A stretch of 64,000 bases of DNA, taken from contig NZ_JABEPP010000002.1 in NCBI RefSeq assembly GCF_013044135.1, forward strand, positions 558,001 to 622,000, read 5' to 3'. Of this stretch, positions 1-8,482 are shown in pieces. Position 1 is the stretch's first letter. Every line of letters starts with the position of its first letter. The notes below the pieces were generated by a model. It was not told where the DNA came from. It saw only the letters and a program-made list of their open reading frames with translations, and ran no database searches. The translations under genes and the position numbers were made by a program. The stretch comes from Enterovirga aerilata (lineage in GTDB: Bacteria; Pseudomonadota; Alphaproteobacteria; Rhizobiales; Beijerinckiaceae).

Positions 1-1290
1 GTCGACGCAGAAGTCGATGTCGAAATCCGGCATCGAGACGCGCTCGGGGTTCAGGAAGCGCTCGAAGAGCAGGCCGAAGCGGATCGGATCGAGATCGGTG
101 ATGGTCAGCGCGTAGGCCACGAGCGAGCCCGCCCCCGAGCCGCGGCCGGGCCCGACCGGAATGTCGTGCTCCTTCGCCCATTTGATGAAGTCGGCGACGA
201 TCAGGAAGTAGCCCGGGAACTTCATCCGGGTAATGACGCCGAGCTCGTAGCCGAGGCGCTCGCGATAATCCGCGGCCGTGTAGCCGGGCGCCGGTCCATG
301 CGCGGCAAGCCGCGCCTCGAGTCCCTCCTCGGCCTGCCGGGCGAGTTCGGCCGCCTCGTCGAATGGCTCCGTCCCCTCCCCCGTGCCGAAGCTCGGCAGG
401 ATCGGCTTCCGGGTCCTGACGCGGAAATGGCAGCGCATCGCGATCTCGACGCTCGCCTGCAGCGCATCCGGCAGGTCGGCGAAGAGTTCCGCCATCTCGG
501 CCCGGGTGCGGAAGCGGTGCTCGGGCGTGAGCCGGCGGCGGTTGTCGTCGGAAACGAGCCGGCCCTCGGCGATCGCGAGGAGCGCATCCTGGGCCTCGAA
601 ATCGGAGGCGGAGGCGAAGAAGGGCTCGTTCGTCGCCACGATCGGGATGCCGCGCGCATCCGCCATATCGATGAGCTGGCCCTCGACCATCCGCTCCGCG
701 TCGAGGCCGTGACGCCCGATCTCGACATAGAGGGCGTCCCGGAACGCATCCTGCAGCAGCCCGAGCCGGCGTGCGGCGAGATCCGCCCTGCCCCCGTCGC
801 GGAGCGCCGTATCGAGCGGGCCCGTGAAGCCGCCGGTCAGCGCGAAGAGCCCGGCCGCATGCTCCTTCAGGCGATCCGCCCGGACATGCGGGGGATCGCC
901 GAGCGGAACGTCGAACTGCGCCCGGCTCGCGAGCTTCATCAGGTTGCCGTAGCCCTCCTCCGTGGCCGCAAGCAGCACGATGTTCGACGTCCTGACCCCG
1001 GGCTGGCGGGCATTCGGCTCCGGATCCTCGAAGCATACCGAGAGCTGGATGCCCGCGATGGGCTGGATGCCCTTTCCGGCGAGCTTTTCGGAGAATTCGA
1101 GCGCGCCGAAGAGATTGTTGGTGTCGGTGAGGGCCAGCGCCGGCTGCCGGTCCTTCTCTGCGAGCTTCTGCAGGTCGGCGATCTTCAGCGCGCCTTCCAG
1201 CAGCGAATAGGACGAGTGGAGGTGCAGATGGACGAAGCCGACGTCTCGGAGAATGCGCGCCATGGTCTCGGATTCGGAGCGGGCCGGCAT
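1..1290 (-). CDS. dnaE: DNA polymerase III alpha subunit, N-terminal part (runs off window)
   Basis: This is the 5' part of the replicative polymerase alpha subunit; the 3' end lies beyond position 1. The N-terminal PHP domain is shown by the motif [14 protein letters not shown] near residue 20. Reading continues without a stop for 430 codons into the polymerase core, ending in [10 protein letters not shown], whose Asp pair (about residues 424 and 426) matches the catalytic aspartates of C-family polymerases. Two in-frame ATGs are possible, at 1290 and at 1263; neither has a strong ribosome site, and I took the longer one. It follows lolD on the same strand after 157 bp in which I see nothing clear. 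Confidence 0.95.
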   Translation of the reverse strand, partial: MPARSESETMARILRDVGFVHLHLHSSYSLLEGALKIADLQKLAEKDRQPALALTDTNNLFGALEFSEKLAGKGIQPIAGIQLSVCFEDPEPNARQPGVRTSNIVLLAATEEGYGNLMKLASRAQFDVPLGDPPHVRADRLKEHAAGLFALTGGFTGPLDTALRDGGRADLAARRLGLLQDAFRDALYVEIGRHGLDAERMVEGQLIDMADARGIPIVATNEPFFASASDFEAQDALLAIAEGRLVSDDNRRRLTPEHRFRTRAEMAELFADLPDALQASVEIAMRCHFRVRTRKPILPSFGTGEGTEPFDEAAELARQAEEGLEARLAAHGPAPGYTAADYRERLGYELGVITRMKFPGYFLIVADFIKWAKEHDIPVGPGRGSGAGSLVAYALTITDLDPIRFGLLFERFLNPERVSMPDFDIDFCVD

Positions 1291-1447
1291 CTTTCGCCCG
1301 TGCGCCGCGGCGAGTCGATCCCGCCGGGCCGGGCGTCCCCAGATTCGGCGGCCGGTTCAGGCTGGCGCCATGCTGGCCGAGAGCGCTGCAGTTCCTGACC
1401 GCCGACCGCGTGCCCGCGGAGCATCCGCTCGCCTGGCCGGGTTGCGG

Positions 1448-2140
1448 TCAGTCGAGCTCGACGAGCAGGCCGTCCCGCAAGGTGAGCCGGCGATCCATCC
1501 GCTCGGCAAGCTCGAGATTGTGGGTCGCCACCAGCGCCGCGAGGCCGGAGGCGCGCACGAGCGAGACCAGCGTCGAGAAGACGTGCCGCGAGGTCTGCGG
1601 ATCGAGGTTGCCCGTGGGCTCGTCCGCCAGAAGCAGGCGCGGCGCATTGGCCACGGCTCTTGCGATCGCCACCCGCTGCTGCTCGCCTCCCGAAAGCTTC
1701 GCCGGCCGGTGCGTCAGCCGCTCGCCGAGACCGAGAAAGGCCAGAAGCTCGGCCGCCCTCCCCTTCGCCTCCTTGCGGGACAGGCCCCGGATCATCTGCG
1801 GCATGACCACGTTCTCGAGCGCCGTGAATTCGGGCAGGAGATGGTGGAACTGATAGACGAAGCCGATCTCCTCCCGCCGCGTGCGGGTGCGCTCGGCATC
1901 GCTCATCGCCGCGGTCGAGCGACCGCCGATCACGACATCGCCGCCGTCGGGCTTCTCCAGAAGGCCCGCGACGTGCAGCAGGGTCGATTTTCCCGCTCCG
2001 GAGGGCGCAACCAGCGCGACCATCTCGCCCGGCATCAACGCCAGTTCCACTCCGCGCAGGATCTCGAGAAATCCTTCGCCCTCGGGATAGCGGCGCTCGA
2101 CCCGCGCGAGGCGCAGCGCCGGGATTGCCTCCTCCGCCAT
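1448..2140 (-). CDS. lolD: Lipoprotein-releasing ABC transporter ATPase LolD
   Basis: A 230-residue ABC ATPase of the LolD/MacB group that powers release of outer-membrane lipoproteins from the inner membrane. Walker A is seen as APSGAGKST (about residue 45), the signature as [14 protein letters not shown] (about 149), and Walker B as [12 protein letters not shown] (about 170), followed by the H-loop ATHN. Length is normal for the family. It starts 5 bp after the stop of the permease gene, so the two form one transcription unit, which supports the Lol assignment over a generic MacB-type ATPase. Confidence 0.93.
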   Translation of the reverse strand: MAEEAIPALRLARVERRYPEGEGFLEILRGVELALMPGEMVALVAPSGAGKSTLLHVAGLLEKPDGGDVVIGGRSTAAMSDAERTRTRREEIGFVYQFHHLLPEFTALENVVMPQMIRGLSRKEAKGRAAELLAFLGLGERLTHRPAKLSGGEQQRVAIARAVANAPRLLLADEPTGNLDPQTSRHVFSTLVSLVRASGLAALVATHNLELAERMDRRLTLRDGLLVELD

Positions 2141-2145
2141 GCCGG

Positions 2146-3399
2146 TCAGCCGTAACGCAGCGCCTCGACGGGATCGAGCCGCGCCGCGCGCCAGGACGGG
2201 TACATGGTGGCGAGAAGGGAGAGCGCCATCGCGAGCACGACAACGGTGGTGACCTCCGTCGGGTCCACCACCGCGGGCAGCCGCGACAGGAAATAGAGCT
2301 CAGCCGGAAACAGGTTCGCGCCCGTGAGGCCGGAGATGAATTGCCGAAGGGATTCGATGTTGAGCGAGACGAGGAGGCCCAGCGCCACGCCGGCCAGCGT
2401 CCCGACGATGCCGATCGAGGCGCCCGTGACGACGAAGATGCGCATCACGGCCGAGCGGGTCGCCCCCATGGTGCGCAGGATCGCGATGTCGCTCGACTTG
2501 TCCTTCACGAGCATCACGAGGCCGGCGATGATGTTCAGGGCCGCCACGAGGACGATGAGCGTGAGGATCAGGAACATCACGTTGCGCTCGACCTCGAGGG
2601 CCGAGAAGAAGGTGCGGTTGCGCTGGCGCCAATCGGTAAGGAGCACCGGCCGTTCCGCCGCCTGCTCGATGGCATAGCGGGCCTCGTCGACCCGGTCGGC
2701 ATCGTCGAGGAAGACCTCGATCAGCGTCGCGTCGCCTTCCCGGTTGAAGAAGGCCTGAGCCTCCACCATCGGCATATAGATGAAGGTCGCGTCGAACTCC
2801 GACATGCCGATCTCGAAGACGGCGACGATCGGGAAGGCCTTGATGCGCGGCGTCGTCCCGAATGGCGTCGATGCCCCGCGCGGGGTCAGGAGCGAGATGC
2901 TGTCGCCGGCCTGAAGCCCCAAAGCTTCGGCGAGCCGCCGGCCGACCGCCACGCCTCCGGAAGCGTCGAAGTTCTCCAGCGTTCCCTGGCGCAGGTTCTC
3001 GGCGACCGCCGTGATCTTCGGCATGTCCTCGCCACGCACCCCCCGGACGAGCGCGCCTGAGCCGTTATAGGGGGAGGAGGCGAAGACCTGTCCCTCGACG
3101 AAGGGCACCGCGCGGCGCACGCCGTAGACCTTGGAGAGGCGCTCGGCGACCTCGGGATAGTCGGTGAGCGGGCTGTCGATGGGAGCCACGAAGATGTGGC
3201 CGTTGATGCCGACGAGCTTCTCCAGAAGCTCCTTCCGGAAGCCGTTCATCACCGAGAGCACGATGATGAGGGTCGCGACCCCGAGCATGATGCCGAGGAA
3301 CGACAGGAGCGCGATGAGCCGCGTCTTGAGATAGCGCCCCGCCAGAAGCCATTCGTAGGGCGCGAAAGGCAGGGTCGCGGTCCGTCTCGGGTCCGCCAT
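2146..3399 (-). CDS. lolC: Lipoprotein-releasing ABC transporter permease LolC/LolE family
   Basis: A 417-residue inner-membrane permease that, with LolD, extracts lipoproteins for transfer to LolA. It has the family layout: one membrane segment near residues 20-50 ([20 protein letters not shown]), a periplasmic domain of roughly 220 residues, and three C-terminal membrane segments of the FtsX type, the first near 275-300. The C terminus [10 protein letters not shown] is the classic end of LolC/E proteins. Only one such permease is present, as is usual in alphaproteobacteria where a single LolC/E-like protein is thought to form a homodimer. It lies 5 bp downstream of proS. Confidence 0.93.
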   Translation of the reverse strand: MADPRRTATLPFAPYEWLLAGRYLKTRLIALLSFLGIMLGVATLIIVLSVMNGFRKELLEKLVGINGHIFVAPIDSPLTDYPEVAERLSKVYGVRRAVPFVEGQVFASSPYNGSGALVRGVRGEDMPKITAVAENLRQGTLENFDASGGVAVGRRLAEALGLQAGDSISLLTPRGASTPFGTTPRIKAFPIVAVFEIGMSEFDATFIYMPMVEAQAFFNREGDATLIEVFLDDADRVDEARYAIEQAAERPVLLTDWRQRNRTFFSALEVERNVMFLILTLIVLVAALNIIAGLVMLVKDKSSDIAILRTMGATRSAVMRIFVVTGASIGIVGTLAGVALGLLVSLNIESLRQFISGLTGANLFPAELYFLSRLPAVVDPTEVTTVVVLAMALSLLATMYPSWRAARLDPVEALRYG

Positions 3400-3404
3400 C
3401 CGGG

Positions 3405-4727
3405 TCAGCCGGTGATCCGCCGCAGCGCATCGGCCGGGGACAATGTCTCGCGCTCGCCGGTTGCACGGCGCTTGAGCTCGACCTTGCCTTCGGCCAGACC
3501 CTTCGGCCCGACGATCAGCTGCCAGGGTAGGCCGATGAGATCGGCCGTCGCGAACTTGGCGCCGGGCCGGTCGTCGCGGTCGTCGTAGAGCACGTCGAAG
3601 CCGGCCGCGACGAGCCCCCGATAGAGGTCGGCGCAGGCCGCGTCCGTGGCCGAATCGCCGACCCGCAGGTTCAGGAGTCCGACCTGGAAAGGCGCCACCG
3701 CGTCCGGCCAGACGATCCCGGCATCGTCGTGGCTCGCCTCGATGATGGCGGCGACGAGCCGGCTCGGGCCGATGCCGTAGGAACCCATGTGGACATCGTG
3801 CTCGGTGCCGTCCGGGCCCGTGACGCGCGCGCCCATTGGGGCGGAATACTTGGTGCCGAAATAGAAGATATGGCCGACCTCGATGCCGCGGGCGGACATG
3901 CGGTCGCTCTCGGCGAGATTTGCGAACTCGCCGGCATCATGCATCTCGGAGGTTGCCGCATAGAGGGAGGTCCAGCGGTCGACGATGGCCTGCAGCCCCT
4001 CCCGGCTGTCGAAGTCGGTATCCGCCGGCGGGGTGTCGAAGCCGAGATAGTCCCTGTGGCAGAACACCTCGCTCTCGCCGGTCGAGGCCAGGATGATGAA
4101 TTCGTGGCTCATGTCGCCCCCGATCGGGCCCGATTCCGCACGCATCGGGATCGACTTGAGCCCGAGCCGCGCGAAGGTGCGCAGATAGGCGACGAACATC
4201 TTGTTGTAGGAATGGCGGGCCCCCGCCTGGTCCAGATCGAAGGAATAGGCGTCCTTCATCAGGAACTCGCGCGAGCGCATCACGCCGAAGCGCGGCCTGA
4301 CCTCGTCCCGGAACTTCCACTGGATATGGTAGAGGTTCATCGGCAGGTCGCGATAGGACTTCACGTAGGCGCGGAAGATGTCGGTGATCATCTCCTCGTT
4401 GGTCGGCCCGAACAGCATGTCGCGCTCATGGCGATCCTGGATGCGCAACATCTCCTTGCCATAGGCGTCGTAGCGGCCGGATTCGCGCCACAGATCGGCC
4501 GACTGGATGGTCGGCATGAGGAGCTCGAGGGCGCCGGAGCGGTTCTGCTCCTCCCTGACGATCGCCTCGATCTTGCGCAGCACACGATAACCGAGCGGGA
4601 GCCAGGAATAGATGCCGGCCGATTGCTGGCGGATCATGCCCGCACGCAGCATCAGGCGGTGCGAGGCGATCTCCGCCTCGCGGGGCGCATCGCGCAGGAT
4701 CGGCAGGAGGAAGCGGGACAGGCGCAT
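3405..4727 (-). CDS. proS: Prolyl-tRNA synthetase (short alphaproteobacterial type)
   Basis: Class II aminoacyl-tRNA synthetase charging tRNA-Pro. At 440 residues it matches the short alphaproteobacterial form, which lacks the roughly 180-residue editing insertion found in Escherichia coli ProS. Class II signatures are visible: [14 protein letters not shown] near residue 107, [19 protein letters not shown] near 140, and the anticodon-binding domain at the C terminus ([17 protein letters not shown]). It is the first gene of a proS-lolC-lolD group; a plausible promoter lies about 70 bp upstream. Confidence 0.96.
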   Translation of the reverse strand: MRLSRFLLPILRDAPREAEIASHRLMLRAGMIRQQSAGIYSWLPLGYRVLRKIEAIVREEQNRSGALELLMPTIQSADLWRESGRYDAYGKEMLRIQDRHERDMLFGPTNEEMITDIFRAYVKSYRDLPMNLYHIQWKFRDEVRPRFGVMRSREFLMKDAYSFDLDQAGARHSYNKMFVAYLRTFARLGLKSIPMRAESGPIGGDMSHEFIILASTGESEVFCHRDYLGFDTPPADTDFDSREGLQAIVDRWTSLYAATSEMHDAGEFANLAESDRMSARGIEVGHIFYFGTKYSAPMGARVTGPDGTEHDVHMGSYGIGPSRLVAAIIEASHDDAGIVWPDAVAPFQVGLLNLRVGDSATDAACADLYRGLVAAGFDVLYDDRDDRPGAKFATADLIGLPWQLIVGPKGLAEGKVELKRRATGERETLSPADALRRITG

Positions 4728-4792
4728 GGGAGAGAGATGGAGGATCGAGCGGAAACGCCGGCTTAAGCGCGTCAGCGGCGCTCGTGCGCTTC

Positions 4793-4821
4793 GCTATCAG
4801 ACCATCCGTCCGGGAATGCAA
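4793..4821 (-). promoter_or_regulatory. Possible sigma-70 promoter for proS
   Basis: On the minus strand a TTGCAT box (4816-4821) is separated by 17 bp from a GATAGC box (4793-4798), 66 bp upstream of the proS start. Spacing is ideal but the -10 box is weak, so this is only a candidate. Confidence 0.3.
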
Positions 4822-4843
4822 GACGGGAAAGAAAGCACCGGAA

Positions 4844-5000
4844 AAGCCAAGCTTCGGGAGCGGACAGACCTAAACTTTCGTCGAGCTGGAGTAGATTCAG
4901 GGTGACAGCGTCATCCGGGTGCCATAGACAAGAGCGCATCGGCCGCACCCGGACAAGAGCGTGCGCCGGGTCCAAGTCCTGGGAGGAAGCCAAGCTTCGG
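4844..5000. repeat. 14-bp direct repeat AAGCCAAGCTTCGG
   Basis: The 14-mer AAGCCAAGCTTCGG occurs at 4844-4857 and again at 4987-5000, 143 bp apart, in the gap that carries the candidate small RNA. A perfect 14-mer pair at this distance is unlikely by chance and suggests a local duplication or paired regulatory elements. Confidence 0.6.
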
Positions 5001-5098
5001 TCCCGCCGCCCGACAAGCGGCTTTATGAGAGACCGAGGTCATCGTCGATCTGCCGCAAGGCCAAGAGCAGGGCTTCTACAGCCTTGCTCTTTTGTTTT
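4860..5098 (+). ncRNA. Candidate small RNA in the proS-DUF1467 gap
   Basis: The 387-bp gap 4728-5114 holds no convincing protein gene but ends in a strong plus-strand terminator although both flanking genes are on the minus strand, so a plus-strand transcript is likely. Inside it a 9-bp perfect stem (TCCGGGTGC at 4914-4922 with its complement at 4945-4953) closes a 22-nt loop. The decamer GACAAGAGCG occurs twice (4927-4936 and 4952-4961), once in the loop and once just after the stem. I could not match it to 6S, tmRNA, SRP RNA or RNase P RNA. The 5' end is not defined; the start given is a guess. Confidence 0.45.
5063..5098 (+). terminator. Rho-independent terminator, plus strand
   Basis: A 12-bp stem (5063-5074 with 5080-5091, one G-U pair) with a TCTAC loop is followed directly by a T-rich run TTTGTTTT. 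The minus-strand side lacks a T-run, so it works for plus-strand transcripts only. Confidence 0.75.
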
Positions 5099-5114
5099 GG
5101 GCGCGACGCGATCC

Positions 5115-5444
5115 TCAGAGGCCCGCCAGGGGGAAGAGGGCCGCCACCAGCACGAATACGACGTCCGCCGCGATCGTGGTCCAGATCGCGCGCTCGCGGA
5201 GCGCGGGATCCGCCGGCGCGCCGGGCTCCGTGCCGGCCGTGACCTCACCGATCTCCGCCTGGGTCCGCATGCGGACAGGCAGAATGGCGAAGACGATGGT
5301 CCACCAGACCACGAAATAGAGGCCCAGAGCGCCGGTCACCGTGAGCTTCAGCAGCACGCCGGCATAGATCCCGAGCCCGGCCAGCGCCACGACGGCAAGG
5401 ATAGTCGTGAGAAGGGAGCGTGCGGCCCAGCCGACCGGCATCAT
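5115..5444 (-). CDS. DUF1467 family membrane protein
   Basis: A 109-residue inner-membrane protein of unknown function, recognised by the core LYFVVWWTIVFAILP followed by VRMRTQ and a C-terminal membrane segment. In Hyphomicrobiales DUF1467 genes commonly sit next to mce and proS, as here. The open frame begins with two ATGs 3 bp after the mce stop, which adds an extra hydrophobic stretch of about 30 residues not typical of the family; a GTG at 5339 would give the usual short form, but has no visible ribosome site. Two or three membrane segments result depending on the start. Confidence 0.75.
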   Translation of the reverse strand: MMPVGWAARSLLTTILAVVALAGLGIYAGVLLKLTVTGALGLYFVVWWTIVFAILPVRMRTQAEIGEVTAGTEPGAPADPALRERAIWTTIAADVVFVLVAALFPLAGL

Positions 5445-5447
5445 CGT

Positions 5448-5852
5448 TCAGGCCTGCTCGAGCTCGGTCAGCGTGCCGCAGAAATCCTTCGGGTGGAGGA
5501 AGAGCACGGGCTTGCCGTGCGCGCCGATCTTCGGCTCGCCGCCGCCGAGCACGCGCGCGCCCTGCCCGACCAGCTTGTCGCGGGCGGCATGGATGTCTTC
5601 GACCTCGTAGCAGAGGTGATGGATCGCCCCGTCCGGGTTGCGATCGAGGAAGGCCCGGATGGGCGAGTTCTCACCCAGCGGCTCCAGGAACTCGATCTTC
5701 GTGTTCGGCAGGTTCACGAAGACGACCGTCACGCCGTGCTCCGGCTGCGGCACCGGCGCGGAGACCTCGGCGCCGAGCGTGTCGCGATAGATGCGGGTCG
5801 CCGCGGCGAGATCCCGCACGGCGATCGCCACATGGTTGAGCCGCCCGATCAT
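5448..5852 (-). CDS. mce: Methylmalonyl-CoA epimerase
   Basis: A 134-residue VOC-fold metalloenzyme that interconverts the 2R and 2S forms of methylmalonyl-CoA, linking propionyl-CoA carboxylase to methylmalonyl-CoA mutase. Seen are the N-terminal LNHVAIAVRDLAAA with the first metal-binding His, the central AIHHLCYEVEDIHAA, and the C-terminal HPKDFCGTLTELEQ with the catalytic/metal-binding Glu region. Length matches the family. It lies 37 bp downstream of the RNase J gene in the conserved nuo-birA-rnj-mce order. Confidence 0.93.
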   Translation of the reverse strand: MIGRLNHVAIAVRDLAAATRIYRDTLGAEVSAPVPQPEHGVTVVFVNLPNTKIEFLEPLGENSPIRAFLDRNPDGAIHHLCYEVEDIHAARDKLVGQGARVLGGGEPKIGAHGKPVLFLHPKDFCGTLTELEQA

Positions 5853-5889
5853 CGCCCCTCCGCCTCCGGTCCCAAGCTTTGCAGGAGCC

Positions 5890-7560
5890 TTATACCTCGA
5901 CGACGAGGACGTGGCAGGCAGGCTTCTTGCCCCAATGCGCGCGCACGACGCCGCGGACGGCGCGCGAGACGGCCTCCTCGACCGCTTGCGAGTCGCGCCG
6001 GCGCGCCCGAGGCATGCCGTTCAGCGTCTCGGCGATCGCATCGTCGATGAGCTCGGCGAAGGTGTCGCCCGAGCGCGTCCGCTCGGGGATGCCCATATGC
6101 TCCACAGCCGGATCGCCCGCGAGTTCGCCGCGCTCGTCGATCGCGATCGCGACGGACACGATGCCCGCGAAGGAGAGCTTGCGCCGCTCCGGAATCGCCT
6201 TGTCGAGCTGGCCGACGATCACGTCGCCGTCGCGGTAAAGGCGGCCGGCCGAGACATGCTCGACGATCTCGGGCTCGCCCGGCGCGAGCTTCACGACGGT
6301 GCCGTTCCGCGCCTTGACGACGTGCGGCACGCCCTGGCGCCGCGCGAAATCGGCATGGACGCCGAGATGGAGATCCTCGCCGTGGACGGGGACGGCGATC
6401 CGCGGCCGCGTCCACTCGTACATCCGGGCAACCTCGCCCTTCCGGGGATGGCCGGAGACGTGGACGAGATGCGTGCGGTCCGTCAGCACCTCGATGCCTC
6501 GCCGGACGAGATTGTTGATGATGGCGTTCACCGCGCTCTCGTTGCCCGGGATGGTGCGCGAGGAGAAGATCACGCGGTCGCCGGCCGAGAGCGCGATGTC
6601 GGGGTGCTCGTCTTCCGCGATGCGGGCGAGCGCCGCGCGCGGCTCGCCCTGAGAGCCCGTGAGGAGCGCCACCACCCGGCTGCGGTCGAGATAGCCGTAG
6701 GCCTGGGGCGGGCTGAACTCGTTCAGGCCGGCGAGATAGCCGCATTCCTCCGCCACATCGACGACCCGGTCCATCGCGCGGCCCACCACCACCACCTCGC
6801 GGCCGCAGGCCTGGGCGGCCTCGGCGACCGCGCGCATGCGTGCCACGTTCGACGCGAAGGTCGTGATCGCCACCCGGTGCGGAGCACCGGCGATCAGCTG
6901 CTTCAGGGAAGCTGCGACCTCCGATTCGCTCGGGCTGACGCCGTCCCGAACGATGTTCGTCGAATCGCAGACGAGCGCGAGCACGCCCTCGTCGCCGAGG
7001 GCGCGGAAGGCGGATTCCTCGGTCGTACCGCCGAGATAGGGCGTCGGATCGATCTTCCAGTCGCCCGTATGGACGACGAGCCCCGCCGGCGTGCGGATCG
7101 CGAGCGCATTCGATTCGGGGATCGAGTGGGAGACCGGGACATACTCGATCGAGAAGGGCCCGAGCTGCAGCCTGCCTCCGGGCGCGATCTCGTTCAGGTC
7201 GATCTTCGGCGCGCCGGGCTCGTTGAGCTTGCGCGTCTCGATCAGCCCGACCGCGAAGCGCGTCGCGTAGACCGGTGCGCGCAGACGCGGCCACATCTCC
7301 ACGAGGGCCCCGATATGGTCCTCGTGCGCGTGCGTGATCAGGATGCCGAGGAGATCCTGCTTCCGCGCCTCGATGAAGGAGAGGTCCGGGTACATCAGGT
7401 CGACGCCCGGCATGTGCTCCTCGCTCGCGAAGCCCATCCCGCAATCGACCAGGATCCATTTCCGCCGCCGCTCCGGGCCGAAGCCGTAGAGCGCGGCGTT
7501 CATGCCGATCTCGCCGACCCCTCCGAGCGGCAGGAAGACGAGTTCGTCGTTCGGGTTCAC
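5890..7560 (-). CDS. rnj: Ribonuclease J
   Basis: A 556-residue metallo-beta-lactamase/beta-CASP ribonuclease with 5'-3' exonuclease and endonuclease activity in mRNA decay and rRNA maturation. Evidence: N-terminal LVFLPLGGVGEIGMN, the metal-binding HAHEDHIGA near residue 80, and the beta-CASP part with SGHPRKGEVARMYEW. The reading frame stays open for a further 65 codons upstream, but that part is Arg-rich shadow sequence over birA. I chose the GTG at 7560, which overlaps the birA stop (GTGA) and gives the family N terminus NPNDELVFLPLGG. Confidence 0.93.
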   Translation of the reverse strand: MNPNDELVFLPLGGVGEIGMNAALYGFGPERRRKWILVDCGMGFASEEHMPGVDLMYPDLSFIEARKQDLLGILITHAHEDHIGALVEMWPRLRAPVYATRFAVGLIETRKLNEPGAPKIDLNEIAPGGRLQLGPFSIEYVPVSHSIPESNALAIRTPAGLVVHTGDWKIDPTPYLGGTTEESAFRALGDEGVLALVCDSTNIVRDGVSPSESEVAASLKQLIAGAPHRVAITTFASNVARMRAVAEAAQACGREVVVVGRAMDRVVDVAEECGYLAGLNEFSPPQAYGYLDRSRVVALLTGSQGEPRAALARIAEDEHPDIALSAGDRVIFSSRTIPGNESAVNAIINNLVRRGIEVLTDRTHLVHVSGHPRKGEVARMYEWTRPRIAVPVHGEDLHLGVHADFARRQGVPHVVKARNGTVVKLAPGEPEIVEHVSAGRLYRDGDVIVGQLDKAIPERRKLSFAGIVSVAIAIDERGELAGDPAVEHMGIPERTRSGDTFAELIDDAIAETLNGMPRARRRDSQAVEEAVSRAVRGVVRAHWGKKPACHVLVVEV

Positions 7561-8477
7561 GCTGCTACCTCCGGACGCGCGGTCGCGGCCGTACCGAAAT
7601 GGACTTCGCCGGCGCTGATCGTCCGGATCTCGCCTTCGGCGGTCCGCAGCACGAGCTGGCCGTGGCCATCGATGGTCTCGAAGGTGCCGGACGTCACGAT
7701 CGTCCCTGACCGCACGAAGATCGGCTCGCCGAGCCCGGCCGCACGCGCGAGCCACAGATCACGGATCGCATCGAAATCCCGCCCCTCGTCCCAGATCCCG
7801 GCGGTCTCGACCCACTCGGCGCTGAGTCTTGTGAAGAGTTCCTCCGGCCCGACCGCATGGCCAAGCGAGCGGAGCGAGGCCACAGGATAGGGCAGCCCCT
7901 TTGGGGAATGCGCGACATTGACCCCGATTCCGATCACGACCGCCCTGGCCTCCCCGAGAGTTTCGGTCTCGAGCAGGATGCCGGCCAGCTTCGCGCCATC
8001 CGCCAGGACGTCGTTCGGCCATTTGAGGCGGAACCGCCGCCCTTCCTTCTCCCCTTGCGGGAGAAGGTGTCGGCCCGAAGGGACGACGGATGAGGGGTCG
8101 CCCGCTCCGTCCTCACCCCTCATCCGACCCCGGCTGACGCCGGGGCCACCTTCTCCCGCAAGGGGAGAAGGAAGGGCGCACACGGCGTCCAGCGCTCGCA
8201 CCAGCGCCAACCCCGCCACGAATCCGAGCGTCGCGACCACGGCCGGCTCTGCGCGGGTGGTGAGTGCCAGACTCGCGGCGAGATTGCCGGCCTGCGTCTC
8301 CCAGGCGGCGCCACGACGACCCCTGCCCTGGTTCTGATGGCGCGACACGACCCAGAACGGAGCCGGTGCGCCGGCGTGGAGCCGCGCCATCGCATCCACG
8401 TTCGTGGACCCGATCGTCTCGTGCGCGACGAGGCCATAGCCCGAGGCGGCAGCCTCCGGCGCAAGCGCGAACGCCAT
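7557..8477 (-). CDS. birA: Biotin--[acetyl-CoA-carboxylase] ligase with in-frame repeat insertion
   Basis: Catalyses biotin activation and transfer to carboxyl carrier proteins; it lacks the N-terminal DNA-binding domain of E. coli BirA. Catalytic motifs GRGRRGAAWETQAGN (about residue 52) and KWPNDVLADGAKLAGILLE (about 150) are present. At 306 residues it is about 46 longer than expected. The extra residues, about 101-147, are encoded exactly by a palindromic repeat (8039-8177) and lie between two conserved segments of the catalytic domain. The frame is maintained, so the enzyme may tolerate the insert as a surface loop. It begins 5 bp after the nuoN stop. Confidence 0.93.
   Translation of the reverse strand: MAFALAPEAAASGYGLVAHETIGSTNVDAMARLHAGAPAPFWVVSRHQNQGRGRRGAAWETQAGNLAASLALTTRAEPAVVATLGFVAGLALVRALDAVCALPSPLAGEGGPGVSRGRMRGEDGAGDPSSVVPSGRHLLPQGEKEGRRFRLKWPNDVLADGAKLAGILLETETLGEARAVVIGIGVNVAHSPKGLPYPVASLRSLGHAVGPEELFTRLSAEWVETAGIWDEGRDFDAIRDLWLARAAGLGEPIFVRSGTIVTSGTFETIDGHGQLVLRTAEGEIRTISAGEVHFGTAATARPEVAA
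8039..8177. repeat. Palindromic repeat element (139 bp) inserted in birA
   Basis: The element has perfect 31-bp terminal inverted arms (8039-8069 and 8147-8177). Each arm contains the self-complementary core CTCCCCTTGCGGGAGAAGG. Inside is a second perfect 12-bp inverted pair (CGGATGAGGGGT and its complement), so the whole element can fold into one long hairpin. Such CTCCCC-TTGCGGGAG elements are common between genes in rhizobial genomes; here one sits inside a coding sequence and is read through in frame, like the palindromic elements first described in Rickettsia genes. Confidence 0.9.
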
Positions 8478-8482
8478 CCGGC

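Noticed and set aside
4728-5114. The gap as a 6S RNA, SRP RNA, tmRNA or RNase P RNA
   Set aside because: None of the conserved blocks I know for these RNAs is present, and the usual neighbours of these genes are missing; kept only as an unnamed sRNA candidate.
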